Assembly: GCA_038040385.1 (NCBI GenBank)
Contig: JBBPII010000024.1
Span: 1 to 51,062 of the forward strand
Reading direction: 5' to 3'
Length of the DNA: 51,062 nucleotides
Source: Gilichinskyi gelida
GTDB taxonomy: Bacteria; Acidobacteriota; Thermoanaerobaculia; Gp7-AA8
Positions 29,845-38,622 of the stretch are shown piece after piece; position 1 is the stretch's first letter, and the number at the start of each line of letters is the position of its first letter. The notes beneath the pieces are model-generated. The model searched no databases, was not told the DNA's origin, and saw only the letters and a program-made list of their open reading frames with translations. A program made the translations under genes and the position numbers.

Positions 29845-32800
29845 AGCACCCGGAGGCCCAACTGCACCTGGCGTGGATCGCCCACGCCGCTCTGCACGGT
29901 TCCGTCGAAGTTGAACACCAGGTTCGTCACTTCGGGGCGCCGGAAGTTCGCACTGTTGAAGAGATTGAAGACGTCGATGGCCGGCTCGGCGATCACGCCG
30001 CCGACCCTGAACTGCTTCGAGACCCGCACGTCGAACGCCGAGAACTCGTTGTCCTTCCGGCCGAGGTTACGGCGGGTGACGCTGCCGTCGGGGTTGATCC
30101 GGTCGGAAGGCGCGGCCGCGGCCGCATTGAAGCGCGAACCGCCGAATGCGTCCTTACCGCAAAATGCTTCGCTGACGACGCATGACAGAGACTTGGGCTG
30201 CGCCGAACGGTATGAATAGCGAACGTTGACGTCCATTCCGAGCGGCGCGTTCCATAACAGCCACGAATTGAAGCGGTGCCGCTGATCGCGATCGGAGTAG
30301 TTGTACTCGGCGTCGAGGTCGGTCACCTTCGCGTAGCGGAAGGTGAACGGATCGCGCTCGTTGTCGTCGTCCGACTTGTCCTTCGAGTACGTGTAATAGG
30401 CCTGGAACTGGAAGTTGTTCGACGGCCGCTTGGTGAGGCCGAGGGTCACGCCTTGATAAAGACTCTTGGCGCTCGACTCGACTACCGTCAGCGTGTTGAT
30501 GCCGTTCGCGCCGCCGGGGGCGAGGCCGCTGCCCCAAGGCGATCCGAGGAGAGGATCGTTGCGGTTGATGAAGCGCGTGATGTGCTCGCCCTTGGCGTAG
30601 TTGTACTTCGCCAGAACGGCGTAGTCGCTCACCACTTCCTGCTCCCACGACACGCTGGCCGAGGTGGTGCGCGGATTCTGGAAGTCCTTGTCGAAGACGA
30701 ACACGTCGGGGAGGAACGGCGCGCCGATCTGGGACTGCGGGATGAGATTCGGGTAGGCGGGCACCGGACCGAGGATGCCGGTCAGGGCGCTGTTGCGGAA
30801 CAGCGTCTGTCCGCGGCTGCCGTTGGTCGACCGCGACGACGCGAGCGCCAGGCCCGGAATGCGGCCGTAGAAGATGCCGGCGTTGGCGCGGAGGACCTTC
30901 CTTCCGTCGCCGCTGGGATTCCAAGAGAAGCCGAGGCGCGGCTGGAACATGCGGGAGTCCGACGGGATCTCGCCGTCCGACGGGAACTCCTGTCCCTTCG
31001 AGGTCTTGCCGATGAACGGCGCGTAGAAGACCTGGCTGGCCGGAGTGATGGGATCAGGCTCGAGTTGCGCTTCCCAGCGCAAGCCGTACTGCACGTTGAG
31101 GTTCGGAGTGGCCTGCCAACTATCCTGAACGAAGATGGCTGGCTCGGTCTGCGGAATGCTCTGCGTGCCTGCCTCTTCCACGGAGAGGCCGCCGACGCCT
31201 GCCTGCTGCAGGTAGAGCAGCACCGGGCCGGAGATCGAGCTGCCCGCCGGGCAGACGCCGGTCGATGACGAGCTGCCGTTCGAGCACTCCACGTATTTCG
31301 GATTGGCGAGGTAGTTGAGGAAGCCGTCCGTCGAACTGAAGATGTAGCGGCCATTGGCGAACCCGATGAACGTCTGCACCGAGTTCACGCGGTTGTATTC
31401 GACGCCTACCTTGTAGGAGTGCGCGCCGCGCAGAATGGAGATGTTGTCGTTGAACTGCACGCGGGTGTCGTAGTACTCGACGGGGATGAAGAACGGCATG
31501 CCGAAGCGGTAGCTGCGCCCGAAGTCGAACGCGGTGTCGGGCAGCGGCCGGTTCTGCCCGGTGATGTTCGGGCCGTTGTACGGTCGGGGGCGGTTCTCAC
31601 GCGCGTACTGGAAGCGGAACTCATTGAGCAGCGAGTTGCTCACGGTGCTGATCAGCGATCCCGTTCCGGCGTGCGAGGAGTCCTTTTCGATGGCGTTCGC
31701 GCTGCGGCCCCAGGAGTCGACGTCGAAGGTCCCGTTCTCCTGCTCGGACCAGGTGTAGTTGTAGCGGAGGGTGGCCAGGTTGCGCGCGGAGGCCGCCCAG
31801 TCGGTCTTGAGCAGCAGGACGCGCGCGTCGTTGGTGCGCTTGATCGGGCCGTTCTCGTTCGGGCTGCCGAGGGCGGCGAAGGCGGCGACCACCCGCTGCT
31901 CGATGCGCGTCGGGTCGGTCTGTTTGGTGGAGTTGGCCTTCTGAAAGTCGAACGCGCCGAAGTAGAACACTTTGTCGCGCACGAACGGCCCGCCGACGGT
32001 GAATCCCAACTGGTTCTGGCTGGCGTCGATTTTGGGCACCTCGGTATTCGCCTTGGGGGACTTCGGATTCGAGGCCAGTGAGTCAGGCTTGGCCACGACG
32101 TGCGCCGTTCCCATCAGCTCATTCGTGCCCGACTTGGTGATGACGTTGACGAAGCCCGACTGCGAGCGTCCGAACTCGGCGTTGGCGCCGTCGGCAACCA
32201 CCACCATCTCCTTCACCGAGTCGAGGTTGAAGGTGAAGGCGGGACGCTGGCCGCCGCGCTGCTCACCGAAAAAGGGATTGTTGAAGTCGGCGCCGTCGAC
32301 CGAGATGTTGTTCGATATGCCCTTCTGGCCGTTGATGGAGAGCTCGTCGCCGTCGGGACCCTGAACCACGGTCACGCCCGGCGTCAGCTTGGTCAGCTCG
32401 AGGAAGTTGCGGCCGTTGTTGGGGAGGCCGGAAACCGCCTTCTGGTCGATGCGCGTGGCCCCCTCGGTGCGCGCCGTTTCGATCAGCGGCGCTGCAGCGG
32501 TGACCACGATCTCCTCGGAGACCGCGGCCTGCTTCAGTTTTATGGCGACCGTCAGCGTCTGGCCGACGGCGAGATCGAATCCCTTCTGCACCTGCCTGCC
32601 GAAGCCCTGCAGCGACGCCGTCACTTCGTACGGTCCGAGCGGGAGGAGGACGGCGCGGAAACGGCCGGCGGAGTCGGTCACCACCGTCTGCTGGAAGTTC
32701 GTCGCCGTGTTGCGAATGGTCACGGTGACGCCCGGCAGCGCGGCGCCGGTGTCGTCGGTGACCGTGCCTTCGATGACGCCGGTGGTTGCCTGGGACTGGG

Positions 32801-32864
32801 CGAAGAGTACGGCGGGAAGAAAAACGAGGAAGAGACCGACCAGGAGGAGAGAGCGACGATTCAT
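29838..32864 (-). CDS. Oar-like TonB-dependent receptor
   Basis: A 1008-aa outer-membrane receptor. Order: signal peptide (LLLVGLFLVFLPAVLFAQ), carboxypeptidase-regulatory domain (residues about 28-110, GVIEGTVTDDTGAALPGVTV), plug (about 120-230, ISVDGADFNNPFFG, GFVNVITKSGTNE) and a long barrel ending in LGLRVLW with a terminal aromatic. This Oar/SusC-like form is abundant in Acidobacteriota. The start has GGAGG five bases upstream. It is divergent from the aldolase/dehydrogenase gene, 90 bases away, so its ligand may be a sugar or its derivative; that link is inference. Confidence 0.93.
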   Translation of the reverse strand: MNRRSLLLVGLFLVFLPAVLFAQSQATTGVIEGTVTDDTGAALPGVTVTIRNTATNFQQTVVTDSAGRFRAVLLPLGPYEVTASLQGFGRQVQKGFDLAVGQTLTVAIKLKQAAVSEEIVVTAAAPLIETARTEGATRIDQKAVSGLPNNGRNFLELTKLTPGVTVVQGPDGDELSINGQKGISNNISVDGADFNNPFFGEQRGGQRPAFTFNLDSVKEMVVVADGANAEFGRSQSGFVNVITKSGTNELMGTAHVVAKPDSLASNPKSPKANTEVPKIDASQNQLGFTVGGPFVRDKVFYFGAFDFQKANSTKQTDPTRIEQRVVAAFAALGSPNENGPIKRTNDARVLLLKTDWAASARNLATLRYNYTWSEQENGTFDVDSWGRSANAIEKDSSHAGTGSLISTVSNSLLNEFRFQYARENRPRPYNGPNITGQNRPLPDTAFDFGRSYRFGMPFFIPVEYYDTRVQFNDNISILRGAHSYKVGVEYNRVNSVQTFIGFANGRYIFSSTDGFLNYLANPKYVECSNGSSSSTGVCPAGSSISGPVLLYLQQAGVGGLSVEEAGTQSIPQTEPAIFVQDSWQATPNLNVQYGLRWEAQLEPDPITPASQVFYAPFIGKTSKGQEFPSDGEIPSDSRMFQPRLGFSWNPSGDGRKVLRANAGIFYGRIPGLALASSRSTNGSRGQTLFRNSALTGILGPVPAYPNLIPQSQIGAPFLPDVFVFDKDFQNPRTTSASVSWEQEVVSDYAVLAKYNYAKGEHITRFINRNDPLLGSPWGSGLAPGGANGINTLTVVESSAKSLYQGVTLGLTKRPSNNFQFQAYYTYSKDKSDDDNERDPFTFRYAKVTDLDAEYNYSDRDQRHRFNSWLLWNAPLGMDVNVRYSYRSAQPKSLSCVVSEAFCGKDAFGGSRFNAAAAAPSDRINPDGSVTRRNLGRKDNEFSAFDVRVSKQFRVGGVIAEPAIDVFNLFNSANFRRPEVTNLVFNFDGTVQSGVGDPRQVQLGLRVLW

Positions 32865-32954
32865 GAGCGCCTCCATGCAGACCGACTTTGTTTGGACGCC
32901 GCCAACATAGTCCGCCGCGCACAGGCCGTCAACGTCAGAGATAATCCGCCCCGC
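32865..32954. promoter_or_regulatory. divergent promoter region
   Basis: These 90 bases separate the start codons of the TonB receptor (leftward) and the aldolase/dehydrogenase (rightward). They must carry regulatory sites for both. I see a GGAGG ribosome site for the receptor but no convincing -35/-10 pair. Confidence 0.4.
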
Positions 32955-34931
32955 ATGCAGAACCGCTGGGCGGACACTCCCGCCGATCCGATCGAACAAC
33001 TCGTCGTCCAATCGCGCCTGGTCGGCATGGAGGAGAGCCTCGTCCTCTGGGGCGGCGGCAACAACAGCATCAAGTCGCGCGGCGGCGATCTCCTCGGCCG
33101 GCCGATCGACGTCATGTACATCAAGAGCAGCGGCAGCGACATGAAGTCGATCGTGCCGAAGCAGTTCCCCGGCGTGCGCCTCGACTACATCGAGCCGCTG
33201 CGCCGCCGCGACGAAGACATGAGCGATCAGGAGATGGTCGACTACCTGGCGCGCTGTCTCATCGATCCCGGCAGCGCGCGTCCGTCGATCGAGACGCTGC
33301 TCCACGCCTTCCTCCCCGCTCCCGCCGTCCTGCACACGCACGCCGACGCGATTCTGGCCATCACCAACACCCGCGGCCGCGAGAAGACGGTGCGCGATTG
33401 CTTCGGCGACGCGGTGGTGACCGTCCCCTACCGCCGCCCCGGTTTCCGCCTCAGCCGCGACGTCGCCGACGCCTTCCGCGAGGACGCCGAGGGGCTGATT
33501 CTGATGAACCACGGACTGATTACGTGGGGGGCGACCGCACAGGAGGCATATGAGCGGCATATTGATCTCGTGACGCGCGCCGAGGAGTATTTGGTTGCGA
33601 AGTTGCGAGGTTGCGAGGTTGCGAGGTCCCCCCACCCCGCAACCTCGCAACCCCGCAACCTCGCAACCGCGACCCGCGGCTCCCTCGGCGGTCCCATCCT
33701 CGAGTTCGACGGCAGCGACGACGTCCTCCGCTTCCTCGCCCGCGACGACGCGAAGCGCATTGCGCAGATCGGCGCGGCAACGCCCGATCACCTCCTCCAC
33801 ACCAAGCGTTTCCCGCTGTGGCTGGAGGGCGACAACGCGCTGGAAGCGTACGTCGCCCGATACACCAAATGGTACGAATCGTACTATTCCGATTTCGGCA
33901 TGCTCGACCCCCGGCCGCGCGTGGTGCTCGCGCCGGGCGTGGGGATGTGGACGGCGGGGAAGGACGCACGCGCCGCGCGGATCGTCCGCGACATTTACCG
34001 CCACACCATGCGCATCATCGAAGCGGCGGAGGCGGCGGGCGGCTACGAGTCGTTGAATGACGAGGACGCGTTCCACGCCGAGTACTGGCCGCTCGAGATG
34101 TACAAACTGACGTTGCTGCCGAAGGAGAAGGAGCTGGCGTCGAAAGTGGCGCTCATCACCGGCGCGGCGAGCGGCATCGGGCGCGCCGTCGCCGAGCGCT
34201 TCGCCGAGGAGGGGGCGCACGTCGTCGTCACCGACGTCGACATCGCGCTGGCCGAGGAAGTGGCGAAGGGCATCGTGCAGAAGAACGGGCTGCGGCGCGC
34301 CGTCGCGCTACGCCTCGACGTCGCCGATGAGGCGGCGGTCGAGCGGGCCTTCGAAGAGACGGTCATGGCCTACGGCGGCCTCGACATCGTGGTCAGCAAC
34401 GCCGGCATCTCGTCGTTCGGCGCGCTCGACGTGCTCAAAACCGAGGATTGGGACCGCAGCTTCGCGGTGAATACCCGCGGGCACTTCCTGGTCGCGCGCG
34501 CCGCGCTCCGCATCATGAAACAGCAGAGCCTCGGCGGCAGCATCGTCTTCAACGCATCGAAGAACGTCACCGCGCCGGGGAAGGAGTTCGGCGCGTACAG
34601 CGTGAGCAAGGCGGCCGAGGCGCAGTTGTGCCGGATCGTGGCGCTGGAGGGGGGCGAGTTCGGCATCCGCGCGAACATGCTCAACCCCGACGCCATCTTC
34701 GGCGGCTCGCGCTTCTGGAGCGACGAGATGCGCGAGATGCGCGCGCAGAACTACGGCATCGACGCCGAGAAGCTGCCGGACTTTTACCGCAACCGCACGC
34801 TGCTCAAGTGCGAGGTCACCGCCGCCGACGTCGCCGAGGCCGCGCTCTTCCTCGCCGGCCCGCGCTCGGCGAAGACCACCGGGGCGATGCTGCCGGTGGA
34901 CGGGGGGGTGAAGGAGGCGTTCCCTCGGTAG
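32955..34931 (+). CDS. bifunctional aldolase/short-chain dehydrogenase (RhaD/RhaE-like)
   Basis: A 658-aa fusion. Residues 1-400 are a class II aldolase with VLWGGGNNSIKSRGGD, the zinc site VLHTHADAIL and NHGLITWG. Residues about 400-658 are a Rossmann SDR: VALITGAASGIGRAVAERF, NAGISSFG and the active-site YSVSK. This is the layout of rhamnulose-1-phosphate aldolase/lactaldehyde dehydrogenase. Residues about 214-235 (LRGCEVARSPHPATSQPRNL) are coded by a GGTTGCGAGG repeat and look like a foreign, probably disordered loop between aldolase segments. The exact sugar is not proven. Confidence 0.87.
   Translation: MQNRWADTPADPIEQLVVQSRLVGMEESLVLWGGGNNSIKSRGGDLLGRPIDVMYIKSSGSDMKSIVPKQFPGVRLDYIEPLRRRDEDMSDQEMVDYLARCLIDPGSARPSIETLLHAFLPAPAVLHTHADAILAITNTRGREKTVRDCFGDAVVTVPYRRPGFRLSRDVADAFREDAEGLILMNHGLITWGATAQEAYERHIDLVTRAEEYLVAKLRGCEVARSPHPATSQPRNLATATRGSLGGPILEFDGSDDVLRFLARDDAKRIAQIGAATPDHLLHTKRFPLWLEGDNALEAYVARYTKWYESYYSDFGMLDPRPRVVLAPGVGMWTAGKDARAARIVRDIYRHTMRIIEAAEAAGGYESLNDEDAFHAEYWPLEMYKLTLLPKEKELASKVALITGAASGIGRAVAERFAEEGAHVVVTDVDIALAEEVAKGIVQKNGLRRAVALRLDVADEAAVERAFEETVMAYGGLDIVVSNAGISSFGALDVLKTEDWDRSFAVNTRGHFLVARAALRIMKQQSLGGSIVFNASKNVTAPGKEFGAYSVSKAAEAQLCRIVALEGGEFGIRANMLNPDAIFGGSRFWSDEMREMRAQNYGIDAEKLPDFYRNRTLLKCEVTAADVAEAALFLAGPRSAKTTGAMLPVDGGVKEAFPR
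33593..33671. repeat. GGTTGCGAGG repeat, copy 3, inside a coding region
   Basis: GGTTGCGAAGTTGCGAGG and a run of GGTTGCGAGG units face CCGCAACCTCGCAACC units around CCCCCCACCC. It keeps the frame of the aldolase/dehydrogenase gene open and adds about 26 residues. Confidence 0.88.
33869..33888. repeat. TAGTACGA-type palindrome, copy 3
   Basis: AATGGTACGAATCGTACTAT matches the palindrome at 10675-10695 at nearly every base. Here it is inside the aldolase/dehydrogenase frame and codes for the KWYESYY stretch. Confidence 0.6.
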
Positions 34932-34934
34932 GGC

Positions 34935-35053
34935 GGCCCTCATCCGCCGCTTCGCGGCACCTTCTCCCGCAAGCGGGAGAAGAACTTAGAAGCCCCTCTC
35001 CCGCGTGAGCGGGAGAGGGTGGCCCTGAGCGAAGCGAAGGGCCGGGTGAGGGC
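34935..35053. repeat. CTTCTCCCGC double-hairpin repeat, copy 2
   Basis: GGCCCTCATCCGCCGC ... GGGTGAGGGC encloses two hairpins, CTTCTCCCGCAAGCGGGAGA and CCTCTCCCGCGTGAGCGGGA. It fills the space between the convergent aldolase/dehydrogenase and toxin-remnant genes and may terminate both. Confidence 0.88.
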
Positions 35054-35341
35054 TCACCACTTGAACAACAGCGCCGCGAACAGCGCGCTGTCGCCCTTCT
35101 TCACGTCCGGCGGCGCCTGCTTCTTGTAGTCGTAGAGGTACGCCACCTTCAACTCGGCGCGCGCGGCGATGGTGTCGTCATCCACGTCGATGACGTTCAC
35201 GCGCGGCTCGTCCAAGAATTCGACGAGCTGCCGCTCATTCCTCTGGCGACGATGACCGCGTGAAAAACCCGCGCGTACGACATCGACAGTCGCCGTCTGA
35301 CCATTCACCAGCGCCGAGCACGCGCAGGTTCGAAAAGACAC
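35054..35341 (-). pseudogene. chimeric remnant: PIN toxin middle joined to an outer-membrane protein end
   Basis: A 95-codon frame right after the antitoxin gene. Its front (SALVNGQTATVDVVRAGFSR, then RQRNERQLVEFLDEPRVNVI) resembles the middle of a FitB/VapC PIN toxin with the first strand and one inner part missing. From about residue 63 it reads LKVAYLYDYKKQAPPDVKKG and ends ALFAALLFKW, like the last strands of a DUF481-type barrel. None of the four PIN acidic residues can be placed with certainty. I infer a deletion that fused two broken genes. Confidence 0.55.
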
Positions 35342-35344
35342 GGC

Positions 35345-35569
35345 TCACTTCCAGAGCTCCGGATCGACCTGCCGGATTTCCGCCAGCGCCTCGTCGAACT
35401 CTCTCGCTTCCTCAGAAGTCCACGAGCCGATGAAACGGTCAAGATCGCCCACACGCTCCTGGAGCAGCTCGATCACGGCCGCGTCCGCGCCGATCTTCTT
35501 CTGCCAAACTTTTGCGCGGATCGCCTTTTCGACTGCCGGAGGGATGTTTCGCAGCGTGATCGCCTTCAC
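35345..35569 (-). CDS. FitA/VapB-like antitoxin
   Basis: A 74-aa protein with a ribbon-helix-helix-like front (MKAITLRNIPPAVEKAIRAK) and a tail (DRFIGSWTSEEAREFDEALA, DPELWK) that is typical of antitoxins paired with PIN toxins. The partner immediately downstream is a damaged toxin frame, so the antitoxin is probably an orphan now. Confidence 0.8.
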   Translation of the reverse strand: MKAITLRNIPPAVEKAIRAKVWQKKIGADAAVIELLQERVGDLDRFIGSWTSEEAREFDEALAEIRQVDPELWK

Positions 35570-35584
35570 GCATTAGATTCTGCA

Positions 35585-36067
35585 TCACCCTGATGAAGCA
35601 CTCAACGCCCGCCTCTTCACCGCCCGCAACCACGTCCGCCGCAGAATCCCACTCCCCGCGCGGATCACCACCCAGTACAGGCCGAACTGCCACGCGGCGC
35701 GGCGGGTGGCGGTGTGGATGCGCGTCTCGGTCGACACCTCCGGGCCCTCGATGAGGAAGTTCATGGCGGCGAGAACGTGCCGGGAGATGCGCAGCCCAAC
35801 TACCAACTCGTGCGGCGGGTCGTCGGCGAGCAGCTCGAAGCCGGTGCGGGTGGCCACGTCGAGGATCGGCTCGTCGGGCGGCGGATTGAGAATGCCCTCC
35901 GGACCGCGGCGTCCGAGGCGGCGGAGGGCGGTGAAGGCGCGAAAGAAACGGATCTCGCGCGCGGTGACCGCTCGAATCGCGGCGTAGACGCGCTCGGGCG
36001 GGGCGTCGATTCGGATGGCGTGCCGCTCGCGGAACTGCCATTGCGGAAGGATGTCGTCGAGGCGCAC
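35585..36067 (-). CDS. SRPBCC/START-like protein
   Basis: A protein of about 160 aa from a GTG at 36067 (MRLDDILPQWQFRERHAIRI). DAPPERVYAAIRAVTAREIR and the later ISRHVLAAMNFLIEGPEVST, TRIHTATRRAAWQFGLYWVV fit a small helix-grip ligand-binding fold (SRPBCC, DUF2867-like). The ligand is unknown. An ATG start farther upstream would run into the divergent peptidase gene. The two starts are 26 bases apart. Confidence 0.72.
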   Translation of the reverse strand: MRLDDILPQWQFRERHAIRIDAPPERVYAAIRAVTAREIRFFRAFTALRRLGRRGPEGILNPPPDEPILDVATRTGFELLADDPPHELVVGLRISRHVLAAMNFLIEGPEVSTETRIHTATRRAAWQFGLYWVVIRAGSGILRRTWLRAVKRRALSASSG

Positions 36068-36093
36068 GGCGAGACAGTATGCTTCGCCGCGCC

Positions 36094-38520
36094 ATGCGCA
36101 AACTGATCGCCGCTCTCCTCTTCGCTCCGCTGCCGCTCCTGGCCCAAGGCGCGCTGGACGTGAAGTACCAGATGCCGCCGAAGGCGATCGCCGACGTGGT
36201 CGACGCGCCGCCGCCGCCCGCCGCGTCACTCTCGCCCGACGGCAAGTCGCTGCTGCTCATGCAGACGCCGGCACTGCTGACCATCGCCGATCTGTCGCAG
36301 CCGGAGCTCAAGCTCGCCGGAGTGCGCTTCAATCCGGAGACGCACGATCAGACCCGCTCGTTCTACTTCACGTCGCTCACTCTCGTCCCGGTGGCCGGCG
36401 GCGCGCAGCGGGTGATCGGCGGACTCCCCGAAGGGCCGCGCATGCGCTATCCGACCTGGTCGCCCGATTCGTCGAAGATCGCTTTCACCCTCTCCGCCCC
36501 CGGCGGGGTGGAGTTGTGGGTCGCGGACGCGGCCACCGCGGCCGCGCGCCGCGTCGGGAGCGTCATCATCAATCAGTCGCTCACCAGCAGGCCGTTCGAG
36601 TGGATGCCCGACAGCAAGTCGCTGCTCGCGCGGGTCGTGCCGGCGCAGCGCGGCGCGGCGCCCGAGGAGCAGCGCAGCGCTACCGGCCCGGCGGTGCAGG
36701 AGAGCCGCGCCCGGAAGGCGGCGAATCGGACGTACGAGGACATGATCCGCAACGAGTCCGACGCGGCGCTGTTCGAGTACCACATGCAGTCGGCGCTGGT
36801 GCGCGTGCCGCTCGAAGGCGACGCGTCGACGGTCGCCCCCGCGGCGATGATCATCCGCGGCACGGCGTCGCCCGACGGGCGCTTCATCCTGGTCGAGACC
36901 GCGCACCGTCCCTTCTCGTACACGGTGCCGGTGAATCGCTTCCCGCGGCGGATCGAGATCCTCTCCAGCAGCGGACAGGTGGTTCGGCAGATCGCCGATC
37001 TCCCGCTCGCCGACCAGGTGCCGATCGACTTCGACGCGGTGCGCACCGGCCCGCGCGACGTCCAGTGGCGCGCCGACAAGCCGGCCACCATCGTCTGGGC
37101 CGAGGCGCTGGACGGCGGCAACCCGCGCACTGAAGCGGAGTTCCGCGACCGGCTACGGATGCTCGCCGAGCCGTTCGCCGGCGACGCGACGAAGCTGATG
37201 GACGTCCCGCTGCGCTACGACTCCATCGAGTGGGGATCCGACGACCTGGCGCTGGTCGACACCGCGCGCTTCAAGGACCGCAAGACCCAGACCTGGCGCA
37301 TCAAGCCGGCGCGCACCGACGCGCCGCTCCTGGTCTTCGACCGCTCGTTCGAAGACCGCTACTCCGATCCCGGCCGGCCGGTGACCTCGACCAACGCCGG
37401 CGGCAAGGAAGTGCTGCACATCGCGCCCGACGGCCGCTCGATCTTCCTCATCGGCGAAGGGGCGGCGGCCGACGGCGTGCGTCCGTTCGTCGATCGTTTC
37501 GACGTCGAGGCCAAGAAGGCCACGCGGCTCTTCCGCTCGGATGCGCCGAATTACGAGTTTCCCGTCGACGTCATCGACGCCCGCGGCGACGTCATCCTCA
37601 CCCGTCGCGAGTCGGTCGGCGACGCGCCGAACTGGTTCGTGCGCGACCTGCGGAAGAAGATCGCGCCGCGCGCGCTGACGTCGATCCCCAATCCGACGCC
37701 GCAGCTCGCCAGCGTGACGAAGGAAGTGATCCGCTACAAGCGCGCCGACGGCCTCGATCTCAACGGCACGCTCTACCTTCCGCCCGGCTACGACGCCAAG
37801 AAGGACGGCCCGCTGCCGGTGCTGATGTGGGCCTACCCGCAGGAGTTCAAGAGCGCCGCGGCGGCGAGCCAGGTAACGACCTCGCCGTACCGCTTCATCC
37901 GCATGGGCGGCGGTGGGTCGCCGATCGTGTTCGTGCTGCGCGGATTCGCGGTGCTCGACAATCCGAGCATCCCCATCATCGGCGAGGGAACGCACGAGCC
38001 GAACGATACCTACGTCGAGCAGCTCGTCTCCGGCGCGCAGGCGGCGGTCGACGAGCTGGTGCGGCGCGGGGTGGGCGATCGCGAGCGCATGGCCATCTCC
38101 GGACATTCCTACGGCGCGTTCATGACCGCGAACCTACTGGCGCACTCGGATTTGTTCCGCGCCGGCATCGCCCGCAGCGGCGCGTACAACCGCACCCTGA
38201 CGCCGTTCAGCTTCCAGGCCGAGGAACGGACGTTCTGGCAGGCGCCGGAGGTGTACACGAAGATGTCGCCGTTCACGTACGCCCACAAGATCAACGAGCC
38301 GATCCTGCTGATCCATGGGATGGAGGACGACAACACCGGCACCTTCCCCATCCAGAGCGAGCGCCTCTACGCCGCCCTCTCCGGCCTCGGCGGCACCACG
38401 CGGCTGGTCATGCTGCCGAAAGAGGCGCACGGCTACCGCGGGCGGGAGTCGGTGATGCACGTGCTGTGGGAAATGGATCAGTGGCTGGAGAAGTACGTCA
38501 AGAACGCGGCGAAACGTTAG
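36094..38520 (+). CDS. secreted S9-family prolyl oligopeptidase
   Basis: An 808-aa exported peptidase (signal MRKLIAALLFAPLPLLAQG). A beta-propeller (residues about 30-520) is followed by an alpha/beta hydrolase domain. The catalytic residues are Ser in ISGHSYGAF, Asp in LIHGMEDDNT and His in PKEAHGYRGRE. The long N-terminal part and the GGSPIVFVLRG stretch are like the glutamyl-endopeptidase-type S9D group. It would trim peptides in the periplasm or outside. Confidence 0.93.
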   Translation: MRKLIAALLFAPLPLLAQGALDVKYQMPPKAIADVVDAPPPPAASLSPDGKSLLLMQTPALLTIADLSQPELKLAGVRFNPETHDQTRSFYFTSLTLVPVAGGAQRVIGGLPEGPRMRYPTWSPDSSKIAFTLSAPGGVELWVADAATAAARRVGSVIINQSLTSRPFEWMPDSKSLLARVVPAQRGAAPEEQRSATGPAVQESRARKAANRTYEDMIRNESDAALFEYHMQSALVRVPLEGDASTVAPAAMIIRGTASPDGRFILVETAHRPFSYTVPVNRFPRRIEILSSSGQVVRQIADLPLADQVPIDFDAVRTGPRDVQWRADKPATIVWAEALDGGNPRTEAEFRDRLRMLAEPFAGDATKLMDVPLRYDSIEWGSDDLALVDTARFKDRKTQTWRIKPARTDAPLLVFDRSFEDRYSDPGRPVTSTNAGGKEVLHIAPDGRSIFLIGEGAAADGVRPFVDRFDVEAKKATRLFRSDAPNYEFPVDVIDARGDVILTRRESVGDAPNWFVRDLRKKIAPRALTSIPNPTPQLASVTKEVIRYKRADGLDLNGTLYLPPGYDAKKDGPLPVLMWAYPQEFKSAAAASQVTTSPYRFIRMGGGGSPIVFVLRGFAVLDNPSIPIIGEGTHEPNDTYVEQLVSGAQAAVDELVRRGVGDRERMAISGHSYGAFMTANLLAHSDLFRAGIARSGAYNRTLTPFSFQAEERTFWQAPEVYTKMSPFTYAHKINEPILLIHGMEDDNTGTFPIQSERLYAALSGLGGTTRLVMLPKEAHGYRGRESVMHVLWEMDQWLEKYVKNAAKR

Positions 38521-38534
38521 TGTGAAGCAGCGGC

Positions 38535-38622
38535 GACGCGGCTCGCGTGAGCTAGCAGCTAGCAGCTAGCGGCTTGCAGGGTTGCTCTCCCCGCGAGCTG
38601 CCTGCTGCGAGCTGCCTGCTGC
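38535..38622. repeat. AGCTAGCAGC palindromic repeat
   Basis: GAGCTAGCAGCTAGCAGC faces GCGAGCTGCCTGCTGCGAGC and GCCTGCTGCTAGC. It lies between the convergent peptidase and oxygenase genes and touches the stop codon of the latter. A terminator function is possible. Confidence 0.7.

Noticed and set aside
32865..34220. Upstream extension of the TonB receptor frame by about 450 codons
   Set aside because: It is antisense to the aldolase/dehydrogenase gene; the signal peptide and GGAGG at 32864 fix the start.
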